The notes: a model not told the origin generated them from the sequence alone. A DNA stretch of 64,000 nucleotides from Paratinospora sagittata (GCA_035771175.1 CM069589.1:28662201-28726200), one strand, 5' to 3'. Numbered from the stretch's first letter, positions 47,702 to 58,671 are shown. Numbers and translations: made by a program.

Positions 47702-48800
47702 TGCACATACAGCTCTGGAATTCTTCTTCAATGTAAAGCCTCCACAGAAATTTTTTTCAATCCAAACACCAAGAAGACTTGTCTTTTTGCAAGAGGGAAA
47801 TAAAGGAAGCTTTCAATCGAGAGAGGACCCTAAACCCACAGAAATTTTACTTTCCTGTGAGCCAGTACCCTCCCTCGCAGCAATATTGAGTCGAGCCCCT
47901 TCCTCAATTCGCCTACTCCTGTTACCAATCGGAATGAACAAATTCATGAACATATATGTAGCAAAAGGAAATTTTCCAAAAAATATTTAGCATCGGAGAA
48001 GATTTAATTTTTTTTTTTTTTTCTAATGTAAAATTAATAAGCAATGCAGCTAGAATTCCATGAACTAAATCATTTTTTTTTTTTTTTGCAAGGTATGAAC
48101 TAAATCTATTAAACAAATTTCCACAAATGGGAATTTTAACACAAACAAGGAAAAATAAATAAAAAATAAGAAAATGAAATTCCGAAAACAAAACCCATTA
48201 ATTCCTACAATAAAAAATAAAAATAAAAAACATAAAACATAAAACGAGAAAGACCCATCATCAGAAACATCATAATTTCTCCAATTCCTAATAAAGATTC
48301 TTAGTTAGAAAATATTTTTTTCTTCATAGAATTAGAGAAAAATTATCCAAAAAATAAAGAAAAAAAATTCAAGAACAACAAAACAAAGTTTTTACAGCAG
48401 TGATGATGAAGACAATCAAAAAGGAATTTCCGAAAGCCTTATCGTATCTTAGCTCCATTTAGAATCAACCCATAAAACCCTCAAATTCTCGAAATTGACA
48501 ATCATCGTGAAGTCGCACCGAAAAAACAAGTAATAAAAAATAAAAATAAAAACAAAATAATAAACACCAGAGTATTAATTACCTGCTGCGGATGGGTACA
48601 GAGAGGAAATCAGAAAGGAAAAACAGAAAAAGAAAAAACGCCAATCCGGCAATCCTTCAATCCAACCGAAAAAAAGGAATTGTAGATTACGCAATTTCTA
48701 TATTGCTTTCTTCGTTTGCCCTCAGATTTCCCCCGAGAAAAGAGCTAATAATAAAGGCGGAGAGGAACAAAAGTAACTTGGTGGGTTGAAAATAGAATTC
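47702..48800 (-). promoter_or_regulatory. Probable leader exon, leader intron and promoter of the RING gene
   Basis: A clean donor CAGCAG|GTAATT on the minus strand at 48583/48582 ends a probable non-coding exon (48583 to about 48800). A leader intron would then run toward the exon containing the start codon at 47701; its acceptor is not certain. Upstream sequence to about 49000 serves as the likely promoter region. Confidence 0.45.
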
Positions 48801-49254
48801 ATAGACGAAACACCAACCCAGCTTTTTCAAAATTGCAGTCTTGTCAAATAAGAAGGGCAGCTTTTCTGGAGTGCCAACACACGGAGTCCTTGTCAGCAGC
48901 GGACTTGTTACTTTCATATCATATTCCTTAATTTTCAACTCAATTTTGAATTCTAATACTTATACTATTTAATTTAATTTCTTAATCGAACTAAATTCTA
49001 TAATATAATTAGAGATGAAGTGTAAATGGTTAATGTGTATATCTGTATATAGATAGATTAAAAATTTGAGTATTTGGATTAAAAGATAAAATAAAATAAA
49101 AAATTCTCAATGTTAGGCAATATTAATTAAAGTGCTAATTTATTTTCTCTATCTATAAAACTAATAAGCGATGTGTATGACATTCCTAGTTCTTAATTGT
49201 CTTGAAATTTTATGTATTAATAAAATTCCTAATAATTCTTAGTTGTCTTAGAGT
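48801..49254. other. AT-rich spacer between the RING gene and the MULE
   Basis: About 450 bases, no reading frame, no repeat. It must contain the upstream part of the RING gene promoter. Confidence 0.6.
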
Positions 49255-49264
49255 CTTTTATGTA

Positions 49265-49645
49265 GGGCTTTTGACATGATTGCCCCTAAAAAATACAATA
49301 ATTTCACAAATGCCATTCATTCAAAAATATTGTCACTTTTGCCTTGTTTTACTGTTTATTGTACAGTCAGCGCACAGTCAGCTGTCCACACAAGCGCCAC
49401 GTCGGCGTAGAGGTGGATTTTTTGACCGTTGAAGGGAAGGCGTCTTTTCAAAAGACGCCTTCCCTTCAACATAAAAAAAAATTTACCGTGAAGGGAAGGC
49501 GTCTTTTGAAAAGACGCCTTCCCTTCAAATGCTTTTTTTTTAACCGAAGAGAAGGCGTCTTTTCAAAAGACGCCTTCTCTTCGGTATATTTTTTTTTTAA
49601 GCTTAAGGGAAGGCGTCTTTTGAAAAGACGCCTTCCCTTCAAAGT
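49265..49645 (+). repeat. Left terminal inverted repeat with four palindromes
   Basis: About 165 bases of unique terminal sequence are followed by four palindromes at about 49429-49470, 49487-49529, 49543-49585 and 49603-49643, spaced 56-60 bases. Each has the core GAAGGCGTCTTTT facing AAAAGACGCCTTC around a single central C or G. T-rich or A-rich spacers separate them. Mutator TIRs usually carry the promoter, so transcription toward the transposase probably starts here or just inside. Confidence 0.9.
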
Positions 49646-49726
49646 TTTTTTTATATACCCCCCGCGAGCAAACGGATCACTCGCCCCCTCCTCTCTCTGA
49701 AAGTCTTCGCCGCCGCTCCTTCGCCG

Positions 49727-49825
49727 TCGTCTCGTTCCGTCGTTTGGTCTCGCTCCGTCGCCGTCGTCTCGCTCCGTCGCCGTCGTCTCGCTCCGTCGCC
49801 GTCGTCTCGCTCCGTCGCCGTCGTT
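49727..49825 (+). repeat. Short tandem repeat next to the left TIR
   Basis: An 18-base unit, CGTCTCGCTCCGTCGCCG, is repeated about four to five times. It is CG-rich in an AT-rich surrounding and lies where a leader exon would be expected. Arginine-rich open frames on the minus strand are by-products of this repeat. Confidence 0.8.
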
Positions 49826-50079
49826 TGCAGCTGAGAGCCATTCCGCTTTAGATCTGACTGTCGTTGTTGCCATTCTCGTTCACTAAACAAAGGTGCCAGT
49901 TTTGATTTTTATTTTTTCATTTTCTTCTTCTTATTATAGGTTTGAAAATTTATTAGAAACACAAGACAGCAAATCAAAAATGTCACAAACTCCCCCGCTC
50001 TTCGGGGATGCCCTCAGCGTCGACGAACAATTTTTTCATTGTACTAGGGTGTGCGACTCGTTCAGATCATGAGTTGGAA

Positions 50080-50407
50080 CAAAAGAAAGGAGACCCTTTT
50101 TCCAGTATCAATGACCAGTAGCAATGAATAGGGTCCACGAACTCCATTCTCTATCTCCTGCTATAGCTTGAAGTGCCATACTACACTGACCTGCAATTTT
50201 AAAACAAGTGAGTTCAGAAGGGTAGAAGATGATTAAGTTATCATCACAAATGCTGTAGTATGGTTGGAACTTTCATGTTGTACTTAGAAATTTTACTTTC
50301 GTAAGTACGTGTGTTCCACCCATTCCAGAAAGCCTTCGTGCAAGAATCAGGATTTTACTAGAACCATCCATATCAAAGATCCGAGCACCATCTACCACCA
50401 ACTCATC
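50080..50407 (-). pseudogene. Captured host gene fragment, two exons, antisense in the MULE
   Basis: Exon 1 (50407-50297, minus) is preceded by an acceptor TATACAG and followed by a donor GTAAAA. It reads 37 residues without a stop, including VVDGARIFDMDG and ARRLSGMGGTHVLTK. A small intron ends TTGCAG, and exon 2 (50190 to about 50080, minus) reads VSVVWHFKL, one stop, then GPYSLLLVIDTGKRVSFLL. Correct splice sites on an otherwise non-coding strand show a piece of an ordinary gene carried as in Pack-MULEs. Exon 1 faintly recalls plant RING/WD40 (RFWD3-type) proteins, but I am not sure of the parent gene. Confidence 0.55.
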
Positions 50408-50419
50408 CTGTATATTTAA

Positions 50420-51571
50420 CTCATCCAATTGAGTTCTTCAAAAGAGGAAGAATGATGTGAATTATGAAGGAAAACATATTTATTTAATTAATCTTATTGA
50501 GTTTTAGTGATTTAAATTTATTAGGATTCTAGTATTTTATTTAGTAGAATTCTAGCTATGTTCTTGAGTAGGATTTAAGTTTTCAAATTGTAGTGGGAGT
50601 CACAATTTAGGAATTTTGATTTCTAGAAATAATGGATTGTAATAGAATACAAGCAGAGCCATAATGAATTCAAATATCAAATCAATGAGATTTTCCTGTC
50701 TTTTCTTTCCTGGTCTGCATCAAGATGTCATCATATGAAGCCCTTTCTACCTTGTGCACTAGGTATGCCCTTTTGTGTGAGCTTTCTCCTCTTTACACTT
50801 AAATGCTTAAGGAGTGCAAGGGTAACATAATTCTCTCTTTAGCATCTAAGTTGACAAGAAATAAACCTATTTAGTTTCTCAAGTGTCTAGTCCATCTCAC
50901 TACAGCTGCACTTGTTAGTCACCTGGTACGGTATTCTTTCAATGAAATCTCAAATGTACCAAAATCCCCGCTGGTCCGCACAAAAGAAAAGGAAAGAAAA
51001 GAATTGAAAAAGGTAAAACTATTCAAGTGGCATTCTATGCTCCTTTGAGGTGTTTGCTAACTCTGCTTGTCTAGGAAATGCAAGAATCGTGTGGGGTCTT
51101 TGAATGACCCTGTTTTCTATTCATCTTCTTTCTTTTCCCTAAGAAATTGGTGGTCTTTCAAAGCTTTAGTTTGTGGTTTTGTTTGCTGAGATGTTGTAGA
51201 CTGGAAACATCTTTTATTATTATTTTTTTAAGGTTTGGTGTGTGTAGATTTTTAATGAAAGACACATGAGTTATGGGATTTTTGTTGTTACGAATGTTAT
51301 TTTATATATGGGATAAAAATATTCCTGCTTGTGGTGAAAGTTTTTTATGTGAAAATTATGTGGGGAAAAAACAGTACTAAACACAATGTATGAATATGGA
51401 AAAGTTTTTTATGAACATTATTTCAGGAAGTCACCAATCATCGCCAGAGTGTGTGATTTTGCGAGTGATTTTGGTTCTTTGGCTACATTATTTTAATTGT
51501 TGCACTCATAGGCTTTAATTTCATATTTTCTTTGAGAGAATGACGATTGTATTTTGCTTATTCCCACACAG
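50420..51571 (+). other. Leader region of the MULE transposase
   Basis: AT-rich, no reading frame. The ATG at 51572 is directly preceded by TTCCCACACAG, a good splice acceptor, so the 5' leader is probably spliced and the last leader intron ends at 51571. Confidence 0.5.
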
Positions 51572-54300
51572 ATGACAAATAGACTTGTTTCCGTAATATG
51601 CTACAGTGGTGGTTCTGTAGTACATGATTCGCGAGGTGCATCATACGATAGACCGCCAGTGGGGCTGGTAAGAGTTCGATCAGGCATTGATTTTGAAGAA
51701 TTTGAAGGGGTTATTCGAGGTAAACTACAGATTTCAACGTGTGCAACGATCAATATCACATATAGATATCCTTTGCTTTTTGGCGAAAAGGATTTCAATT
51801 ATACGGTTCTTCCGATTAGCAATGAGGAAGAGCTAAGGGATATTTTTTCCATGTTGCAAGAGGTCCCACCTCCTACTAATATGGAGGTGTATGTAGAAGT
51901 TGTTGGTGGAAATCCAACCCAAGGTCGTCAATCGGGTCATCGGCGAAGCCACATGAATGTTGGCGGTCATAGTGCACGAAGATCAATGGAGCACATCGGT
52001 CCGAGTACAGCTTCATCTATTGATGCTACAGTGGATCACATGACCAATGATTCTGAAGATGACAGCCCTTCAAATGTACATTTGTCTGATGATGAATTCA
52101 ATTTTGAAGACGACGACAGTGATGAGGATGACGGACATGAGATGGATAATTTTGTTGATTTGCGTGGTCCTTTGTTGAGAGTAATTGAAAATGATGGCTC
52201 TATGTATGCATCGCCACTACGAGAAGATGGCAATGGCGTAAGCATTGAAGAAACAGAGTTACAAGACACTGACTTCCGTAGTATGGGTGATACACCAGAA
52301 CCTACCGTAGCAAGTTTTGAGCCTCCATCACCTAATTTCATGGAGCTTAATCATGAAACTATGACCCCATTATCAGACAATCATGATAACATATCCATGG
52401 GGTGGAACGAGTCACAAGATCTTTGCGAAGGACTCATATTTCCCTCAAAGGAAGACTTGCAACATAGAGTAAAACGATGTTGTATAGCCAAGCAACAAGA
52501 ATATGTTGTGGTCGATTCAGAACCCAAACTTTGGTCTATTAGGTGTAAGAAATCGAAAGATGGTTGTCAGTGGAGGCTACGGGCTTCGAAACGCAAGAAA
52601 TCGGGATTGTTTGAGATCACAAAATGCCCATTTCCACACACATGTATTTATGGATCAATGTCGCAAGATCATAGACAATTGGATTTAAAGCTAATATATC
52701 ACGAAATTTTTGATATTGTAAAGCGAGATCCTTCAACTTCTGTGTCAGCGCTACATCAAGTCATTAAAAATAATTACAAATACGATGTGCATTATAGAAA
52801 AGTGTGGCGTGCAAAAAAAAAGGTGATGGAAAAGATATTTGGTGATTGGGAGGGATCGTATAACCTACTCCCAAAATGGATGGATGCATTGAATGCTAGT
52901 AATCCAGGTTCGCACGCATTTGTAAATCACTACGAACCTGACAACAATGGGATAGTCATATTTCATCGTTCTTTTTGGGCTTTTGGTCCCTCAATTGAGG
53001 GTTTTAAGCATTGTAGGCCTATCATACAAATAGATGGTACACACTTATATGGAAAGTACCGCGGTAAGTTGCTGATCGCCACTGCAATCAATGCAGCTAG
53101 TCATATATTCCCTCTCGCATTTGCTATTGTTCATCAAGAAAATACTGACAATTGGGCATGGTTTCTAAGGAAACTTCGTTATAGCGTGACTAACAGAGAA
53201 GGCATTTGCCTTGTCAGTGATCGTCACCCTGGCATATTGAATGCAGTTAAAACAGTAGAGAATGGTTGGACCGAGCCGGAGGCATATCATAGGTTCTGTT
53301 TGAGGCATGTGGGTAGTAATTTCAATGATAAGTACCGTAACGAGAAGTTGAGAGATTTGGTCAAGGCAGCAGGGTCACAACACCAACCACGTAAGTTTGA
53401 GGCACTAATGAAAGAACTAGAGCACCAGAAAGAGGGTTGCACAAGATGGTTTAATCCCATCAGCCTGCCTAGAGAGTGGTGGACAATGGCTTACGATGGC
53501 GGGGTGCGGTATGGTTGGATGACTACGAATGTCGCTGGTTAGTCTATGCATTTACTTATTTGATTTCTCTGAGTTATTTTTTTATTGTCAATTACCGTCT
53601 GATTCGTTACCTATTTTTTTTTCCTTTAGAGTGTTTCAATGGAGTATTGAAGGGGGCTCGATTTTATCCGGTCACAGCATTGGTTCAGTTGACGTTTTAT
53701 CGATGTGTTCAGTGGTTTATCATTAGACGGCAAGAAATTGATGAAGCCATTGCTAATGGAGAGGTTTTCACAAAGTATGCGGTTCAGAAAATGAAAAATT
53801 GGGGCCTTAAGGCAGGGAACCACACTGTTACAATGATTAATCGACAGCTTGAGACATTTGAGGTTGTTACCGGTATACAAGATGTCCGTATGAACAAGGG
53901 GGGAAACAAGCAGGTGGTTCGACTAAAAGATCGTTTCTGCAGCTGCGGCAAATGGCAATGTTATGGGATTCCTTGTTCACACGTCCAAGCAGCGTGTCGT
54001 TATGCTTCGATCAATTGTGACCAATACATTGATCATTGGTACCTCCTCCAGCATTACTCTAAGTGTTACGAATCGAAGTTCCATCCCATTCCGCACGAAT
54101 CTTATTGGCCAGAATGTACTATTCGTTATACGGTGATACCTGATTCTGGTCATGTTCGCAAATCTGGTCGACCGAGGTCGTCGCGCTTAAGAAATGAGAT
54201 GGATATAAGGGAACCCTCGTCTAAGATTAGATGTAGACAATGTGGACAAGAAGGCCACAACAGGCGGAGGTGTCCAACCCTCCGTGATGGGACTGCATAA
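51572..54300 (+). CDS. MURA-type (MuDR) transposase
   Basis: Two exons, 51572-53537 and 53630-54300 (92-bp intron GTTAGT...TTTAG), total 878 residues, uninterrupted. Residues 1-110 form a PB1-like N-terminal domain; about 150-210 are acidic. About 277-355 is the MuDR DNA-binding domain (LIFPSKEDLQHRVKR, EYVVVDSEPKLWSIRCK). About 470-600 is the MULE transposase core, with D488 in IQIDGTHLYGKYRG, D550 in LVSDRHPGI and probable third acid E656 in TTNVAECFNG. The codon of E656 is split by the intron. A SWIM zinc finger follows (C759, C761, C771, H773), then a C-terminal CCHC knuckle (C857, C860, H865, C870). These proteins cut and paste DNA at Mutator TIRs in the nucleus. All catalytic and zinc ligands are present. 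Confidence 0.93.
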
Positions 54301-54514
54301 GCTATTGTTTGCCCACTTATATTTCATGTTTTCTACTTTTAAAGTCTTCTGTAACTTTTGCAATGTAATATGCCACTGTGCGGGATAGACTTTGTCATGT
54401 ACGATCTATTGTCTGATAATTATTCTCACATTTTTATCTTGTTCTAATATTTCTTTATCTACGTTTGATCGTAACATGTGGTAATTAACTATAATGTTAC
54501 TTCATTTACGGTAG

Positions 54515-56742
54515 ATGGAGCCAGGACCTTTAGATCCATCTGTACTTTCATTGCAGGCCCGTCATCGATCTGGTCCCATATGGGATGGAGAGGTAATTAC
54601 GTATTATTTTGATATTTAATCCCTTTTCAATTAAATCTTTGACTGAGAATATAATAATTTCTTTTTGCAGCCAGTTCCAGAGTTACATTGTCGGCGTAGG
54701 GAAGCCGTTGTCCACCGCACACTTCCGCTTGACCCGCGGATTATTCCATACTTGCAGCGCGCTGGTTTTTATGGGGTTGCACGTGTGGGATACATTCAGT
54801 TAGACTGGCACTTAATAACTGCCTTCATAGAGCGTTGGCGCCAAGAGACTCATACCTTCCACCTTACTTGCGGAGAAGCGACTATTACACTGCAAGATGT
54901 GGAGGTCCAATTGGGCTTGCGTGTCGATGGTCTACCTGTGACGGGATCGACCAACCTTCTTTACGAAGAATTATGTGCTGAGTTGCTCGGGTTCATACCA
55001 GTTGGAAAAGAAAGACGCGGGGGAAGATTGAGTCTCGTCACCCTTGGAGAAAGAGTTCCAAATTTACCAGAAGAAGCAACCGAAATTCAAATACAACAGT
55101 ATGCACGCGCATATATTTTGCAGCTAATTGGAGGTGGGTTGTTGTCAGACCAATCAAACAACCTTGTACACCTATGTGTTTTGCCTCTTCTTGCGGACTT
55201 CGATGTTGCCGGGACATACGCGTGGGCCAGTGCAGTGCTAGCATGGTTATATCGTCAATTGTGTCGTGCTGTTGATTATGAAAAACGAGGTGTGTCAGGA
55301 GCACTTGTACTACTACAACTATGGGCATGGGATAGATTTCCTTTTTTGGCTCCACGAAGACTGAACATTCCACGCGAGGATCATGCGGGCCCAAATGCAC
55401 ATCTGTTGCCACCACCACCATTGGCATATAGGTAAATGAGTACTTTCTTACTTAAGTCCGCAACGATCTTCCTTTTCAACATTGACTGTTAACGTTTTTT
55501 AATTTCGCCTTACTATTTGCAGGTGGAGACATGCGTTAATAAAGAAAGAAGTCTCAACGCATGTATTGAATAAATATAGAGAGACGTTGGACACTAAAGG
55601 TTTCGAAGAGGTACAATATTCCACACAATTTACATTAATGTACTCCTTATTTTTTTTCCAATGTTTTACAATTTTGATGTAAGGGGTCCATGTACAGGTC
55701 ATATGGACTCCATACACCAATGATTTGCTTGATGCGTTGCCAGAGTATTGCAAGCATGGGCGACACATATGGCACACCATTTCTCCACTCATTTGTTTCG
55801 CCATAGTTGAATTACATCGACCAGATCGAGTGTTACGTCAATTTGGCATGAGACAAACGATTCCGGAGCAATGCGACACGAGTATTGACCTTCACAAGTG
55901 TGATATGAGAAGCCAGTGTGACAGTAATTGGATTGAAAAGCACAGATATTACATTGATGAATGGCAACGCCGTGTCGATAACTTAGCAGTTGGTGAAAAT
56001 AATTATTCGGTGCCTATGGAGTACAATGATCCATATATGATTTGGTATCGATCAATAACTCGGAGGTATATGACTGAAAGCGGTGCAACAATCGATTTCT
56101 TGGTAAGAAAGTACATTATGCAATTCACATTTTCACTTATTGGTATCCTAAGTTGTAGTTATTTTCGCTAACGTATGTCACTTTTAATTTATTTAGGTTT
56201 GCAACGTGGCTCAAATGCATTTGCGCAGTGAGGTGAATGATATGACTGTAGCGAGGGACATTAACAGGATATCAATGACTACGCTACAAAGTGTGCATGC
56301 TGATTACATGATTAGGAGGGACACAGCAGAGGGACAATCATTAGCATATCATCAGAGTCCCATCACTCCTTCCGGTCGTGCTGATTCATTCACAGAGTTA
56401 CACACGTCACCATTGCATCACGATCCATCCTCGTTTGCCGATGAAATACCCGATGTTCATATCGACCCGACAGCTACTTCATTCGAGGACAATCCAACCT
56501 TGGGTGAAGGACATTGGATAGGTAGACGCCAAAGAATGCCAAGGCGAGGACGTGCATTTATAGCACATACGGCTATTGAGGCGCATGATGATCCTGGGGA
56601 TGGCCACATATCAGCTATGCCCGTTGCCGATGATCCAGCACCATCTGTGGAGCAAGTTGTTCAGGTGCCTTTGCAGCAGTATACGAGAGATCACTTACGA
56701 CGCAATAAACGACGTAAGTGGCCAATATGTGGCACAGATTGA
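54515..56742 (+). CDS. Plant mobile domain (PMD, MAIN-like) protein in the MULE
   Basis: Five exons: 54515-54592, 54671-55431, 55523-55610, 55698-56102, 56197-56742. All introns are GT-AG and the frame closes, giving 625 residues. The start follows MEPGPLDPSVL. The PMD occupies about residues 35-430, with LDPRIIPYLQRAGFYGVARV, LDWHLITAFIERWRQETHTF, ITLQDVEVQLGLRVDGLPV and LLQLWAWDRFPFL. Later segments are VIWTPYTNDLLDALP, PEQCDTSIDLHKCD and YMIWYRSITRRY. The C-terminal third is hydrophilic and ends in a basic cluster (LRRNKRRKW) that could be a nuclear signal. The PMD is known from transposons and from host genes such as MAIN and MAIL1, which act in transposon silencing and genome stability. 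It starts 214 bp after the transposase stop on the same strand. Its job in the element is unknown. Confidence 0.9.
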
Positions 56743-56860
56743 CAACTTGTATCTCAGTGTAACTTGTATATGTTTTGATAATGTTGTACTAAACATGTAT
56801 GTATACTTGCTACTTCAATTCAATTAATTTCTTTAAAGAAAATTACATTGTATAAACAGT

Positions 56861-57740
56861 AATAGCGTTGAATTATCATTTTAACTTGAATTCTGCATGG
56901 GGGTCCAAAAATTCAACCGGGCATGGGAATGGGATTCCGTCGAGTCCGGGGGAACGGGGGAGGATAGTGGGACGTGTCGGAAGTGGTCGGGTTGAAAAAA
57001 ACCACGTGGTTTGGCTTCGGTGAGGCCGAACAGTTTAGTAATAGCGTTGAATTTTCATTTTAACTTGAATTCTGCATGGGGGCTCAAAAATTAAACCGGG
57101 CATGGGAATGGGATTCCGTCGAGTCCGGGGGATCGGGGGAGGATAGTGGGACGTGTCGGAAGTGGTCGGGTTGAAAAAAACCACGTGGTTTGGCTTCGGT
57201 GAGGCCGAACAGTTTAGTAATAGCGTTGAATTTTCATTTTAACTTGAATTCTGCATGGGGGTTCAAAAATTAAACCGGGCATGGGAATGGGATTCCGTCG
57301 AGTCCGGGGGATCGGGGGAGGATAGTGGGACGTGTCGGAAGTGGTCGGGTTGAAAAAAACCACGTGGTTTGGCCTCGGTGAGGCCGAACAGTTTAGTAAT
57401 AGCGTTGAATTTTCATTTTAACTTGAATTCTGCATGGGGGTCCAAAAATTCAACCGGGCATGGGAATGGGATTCCGTCGAGTCCGGGGGATCGGGGGAGG
57501 ATAGTGGGACGTGTCGGAAGTGGTCGGGTTGAAAAAAACCACGTGGTTTGGCCTCGGTGAGGCCGAACAGTTTAGTAATAGCGTTGAATTTTCATTTTAA
57601 CTTGAATTCTGCATGGGGGTCCAAAAATTCAACCGGGCATGGGAATGGGATTTCGTCGAGTCCGGGGGAACGGGGGAGGATAGTGGGACGTGTCGGAAGT
57701 GGTCGGGTTGAAAAAAACCACGTGATTTGGCTTCGGTGAC
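56861..57740 (+). repeat. 179-bp tandem array in the MULE (about 4.9 copies)
   Basis: Copies start at 56861, 57040, 57219, 57398 and 57577, exactly 179 bases apart and almost identical. Each contains CCACGTGG, a palindromic G-box (the last has CCACGTGA), and TTCGGTGAGGCCGAA, which can form a hairpin. GC-richer than the rest of the element. It lies between the PMD stop and the right TIR. Confidence 0.92.
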
Positions 57741-57770
57741 AAAAGTACAAAATAAAAAAAAATAAAAATG

Positions 57771-58126
57771 GGGAAGGGAAGGCGTCTTTTGAAAAGACGC
57801 CTTCCCTTAAGCTTAAAAAAAAAAGGCTGAACGGAAGGCGTCTTTTGAAAAGACGCCTTCCGTCAAACTTAAAAAAAAAACATACCTCAAAAGACGCCTT
57901 CTCTTCGGTTAAAAAAAAGCATTTGAAGGGAAGGCGTCTTTTGAAAAGACGCCTTCCCTTCAACGGTCAAAAATCCACCTCTGCGCCGATGTGGTGCTTG
58001 TGTGGACAGCTGACTGTGCGCTGACTGTACAATGAACAGTAAAACAAGGCAAAAGTGACAATATTGTTGAATGGATGGCATTTGTGAAATTATTAAATTT
58101 TTTAGGGGCAATCATGTCAAAAGCCC
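57771..58126 (-). repeat. Right terminal inverted repeat with palindromes
   Basis: Inverse of the left end. Palindromes lie at about 57771-57812, 57829-57866 and 57922-57963, plus a half unit at 57886-57909 that lost one arm. Spacing is as on the left side. Confidence 0.9.
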
Positions 58127-58136
58127 CTTTTATGTA

Positions 58137-58619
58137 TAACTAGTTATGGGTTCATGCTCAGGCAACAAAATATTAAATTTTAGTGTTTTAATAGTGTCTA
58201 TAATATAAATTTAAAATTTATATTAAAAATATAAAAATAAATTTTGAATGATAAGATGAATAAATGATAGTTATTTTTTTGGTTCTATATAAATTATAAA
58301 TTCATTATATAGGTGGTTTTCTATGAATACATTTATTTCATAAAGTATTAATAAAAAAATAATTTTATGTGTAAGACTAAATATATTTTAAAAGTTACGG
58401 TAGTCATATGATATAGTTGTGATTAACAATGATAATGTTGCGTCTCTAAAACTATCTTATGTACAACTTCATCATCTAAGACCATTCTTATAATTAGTAA
58501 TTACTTCAAAAATTAGTAATTAAAAAAATCATATTAGAATTCTCTTAAAAATAATATACAACAATATTGTTATCACTACAGTGTAAATATCATAGTTAGT
58601 ATAGTAGTCAAACTATAGC
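58137..58619. other. AT-rich spacer, no gene seen
   Basis: About 480 bases between the MULE duplication and the LINE. No reading frame or repeat stands out. Confidence 0.6.
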
Positions 58620-58671
58620 GGGTGCGGTCGAGCAAGCTAGTGGTGTTTTCAAGCACATTTTTGGAGTAGAA

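Larger units (their letters stand above)
49265..58126 (+). mobile_element. Complete Mutator-like element carrying transposase and PMD genes
   Basis: 8,862 bp with long inverted ends. The left starts GGGCTTTTGACATGATTGCC at 49265, and the right end is its inverse, finishing at 58126. The first 200 bases of the two ends differ at only about a dozen positions. A perfect 10-base duplication CTTTTATGTA flanks it (49255-49264 and 58127-58136), within the 8-11 base range of Mutator-like elements. It encodes a MURA-type transposase (51572-54300) and a PMD protein (54515-56742), both intact and on the plus strand. It also carries palindrome arrays in both ends, a 179-bp tandem array and a captured antisense gene fragment. 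It looks autonomous and recent. Confidence 0.93.

Noticed and set aside
49466..49890. Arg-rich minus-strand ORFs (RRRRRSETT repeats)
   Set aside because: By-products of the palindromes and the 18-bp CG-rich repeat at the left end of the MULE; no splice or start context.
57369..57739. Two ORFs beginning MASVRPNSLVIALNF
   Set aside because: They are the same 179-bp repeat translated twice and include an unchanged noncoding G-box; no evidence for a gene.
49265..58126. Alternative reading of the PMD gene as a host phosphatase (PP7 long form) gene
   Set aside because: Databases often label PMD proteins that way, but no phosphatase motifs (GDxHG, GNHE) are present, and the gene lies wholly inside matched TIRs.
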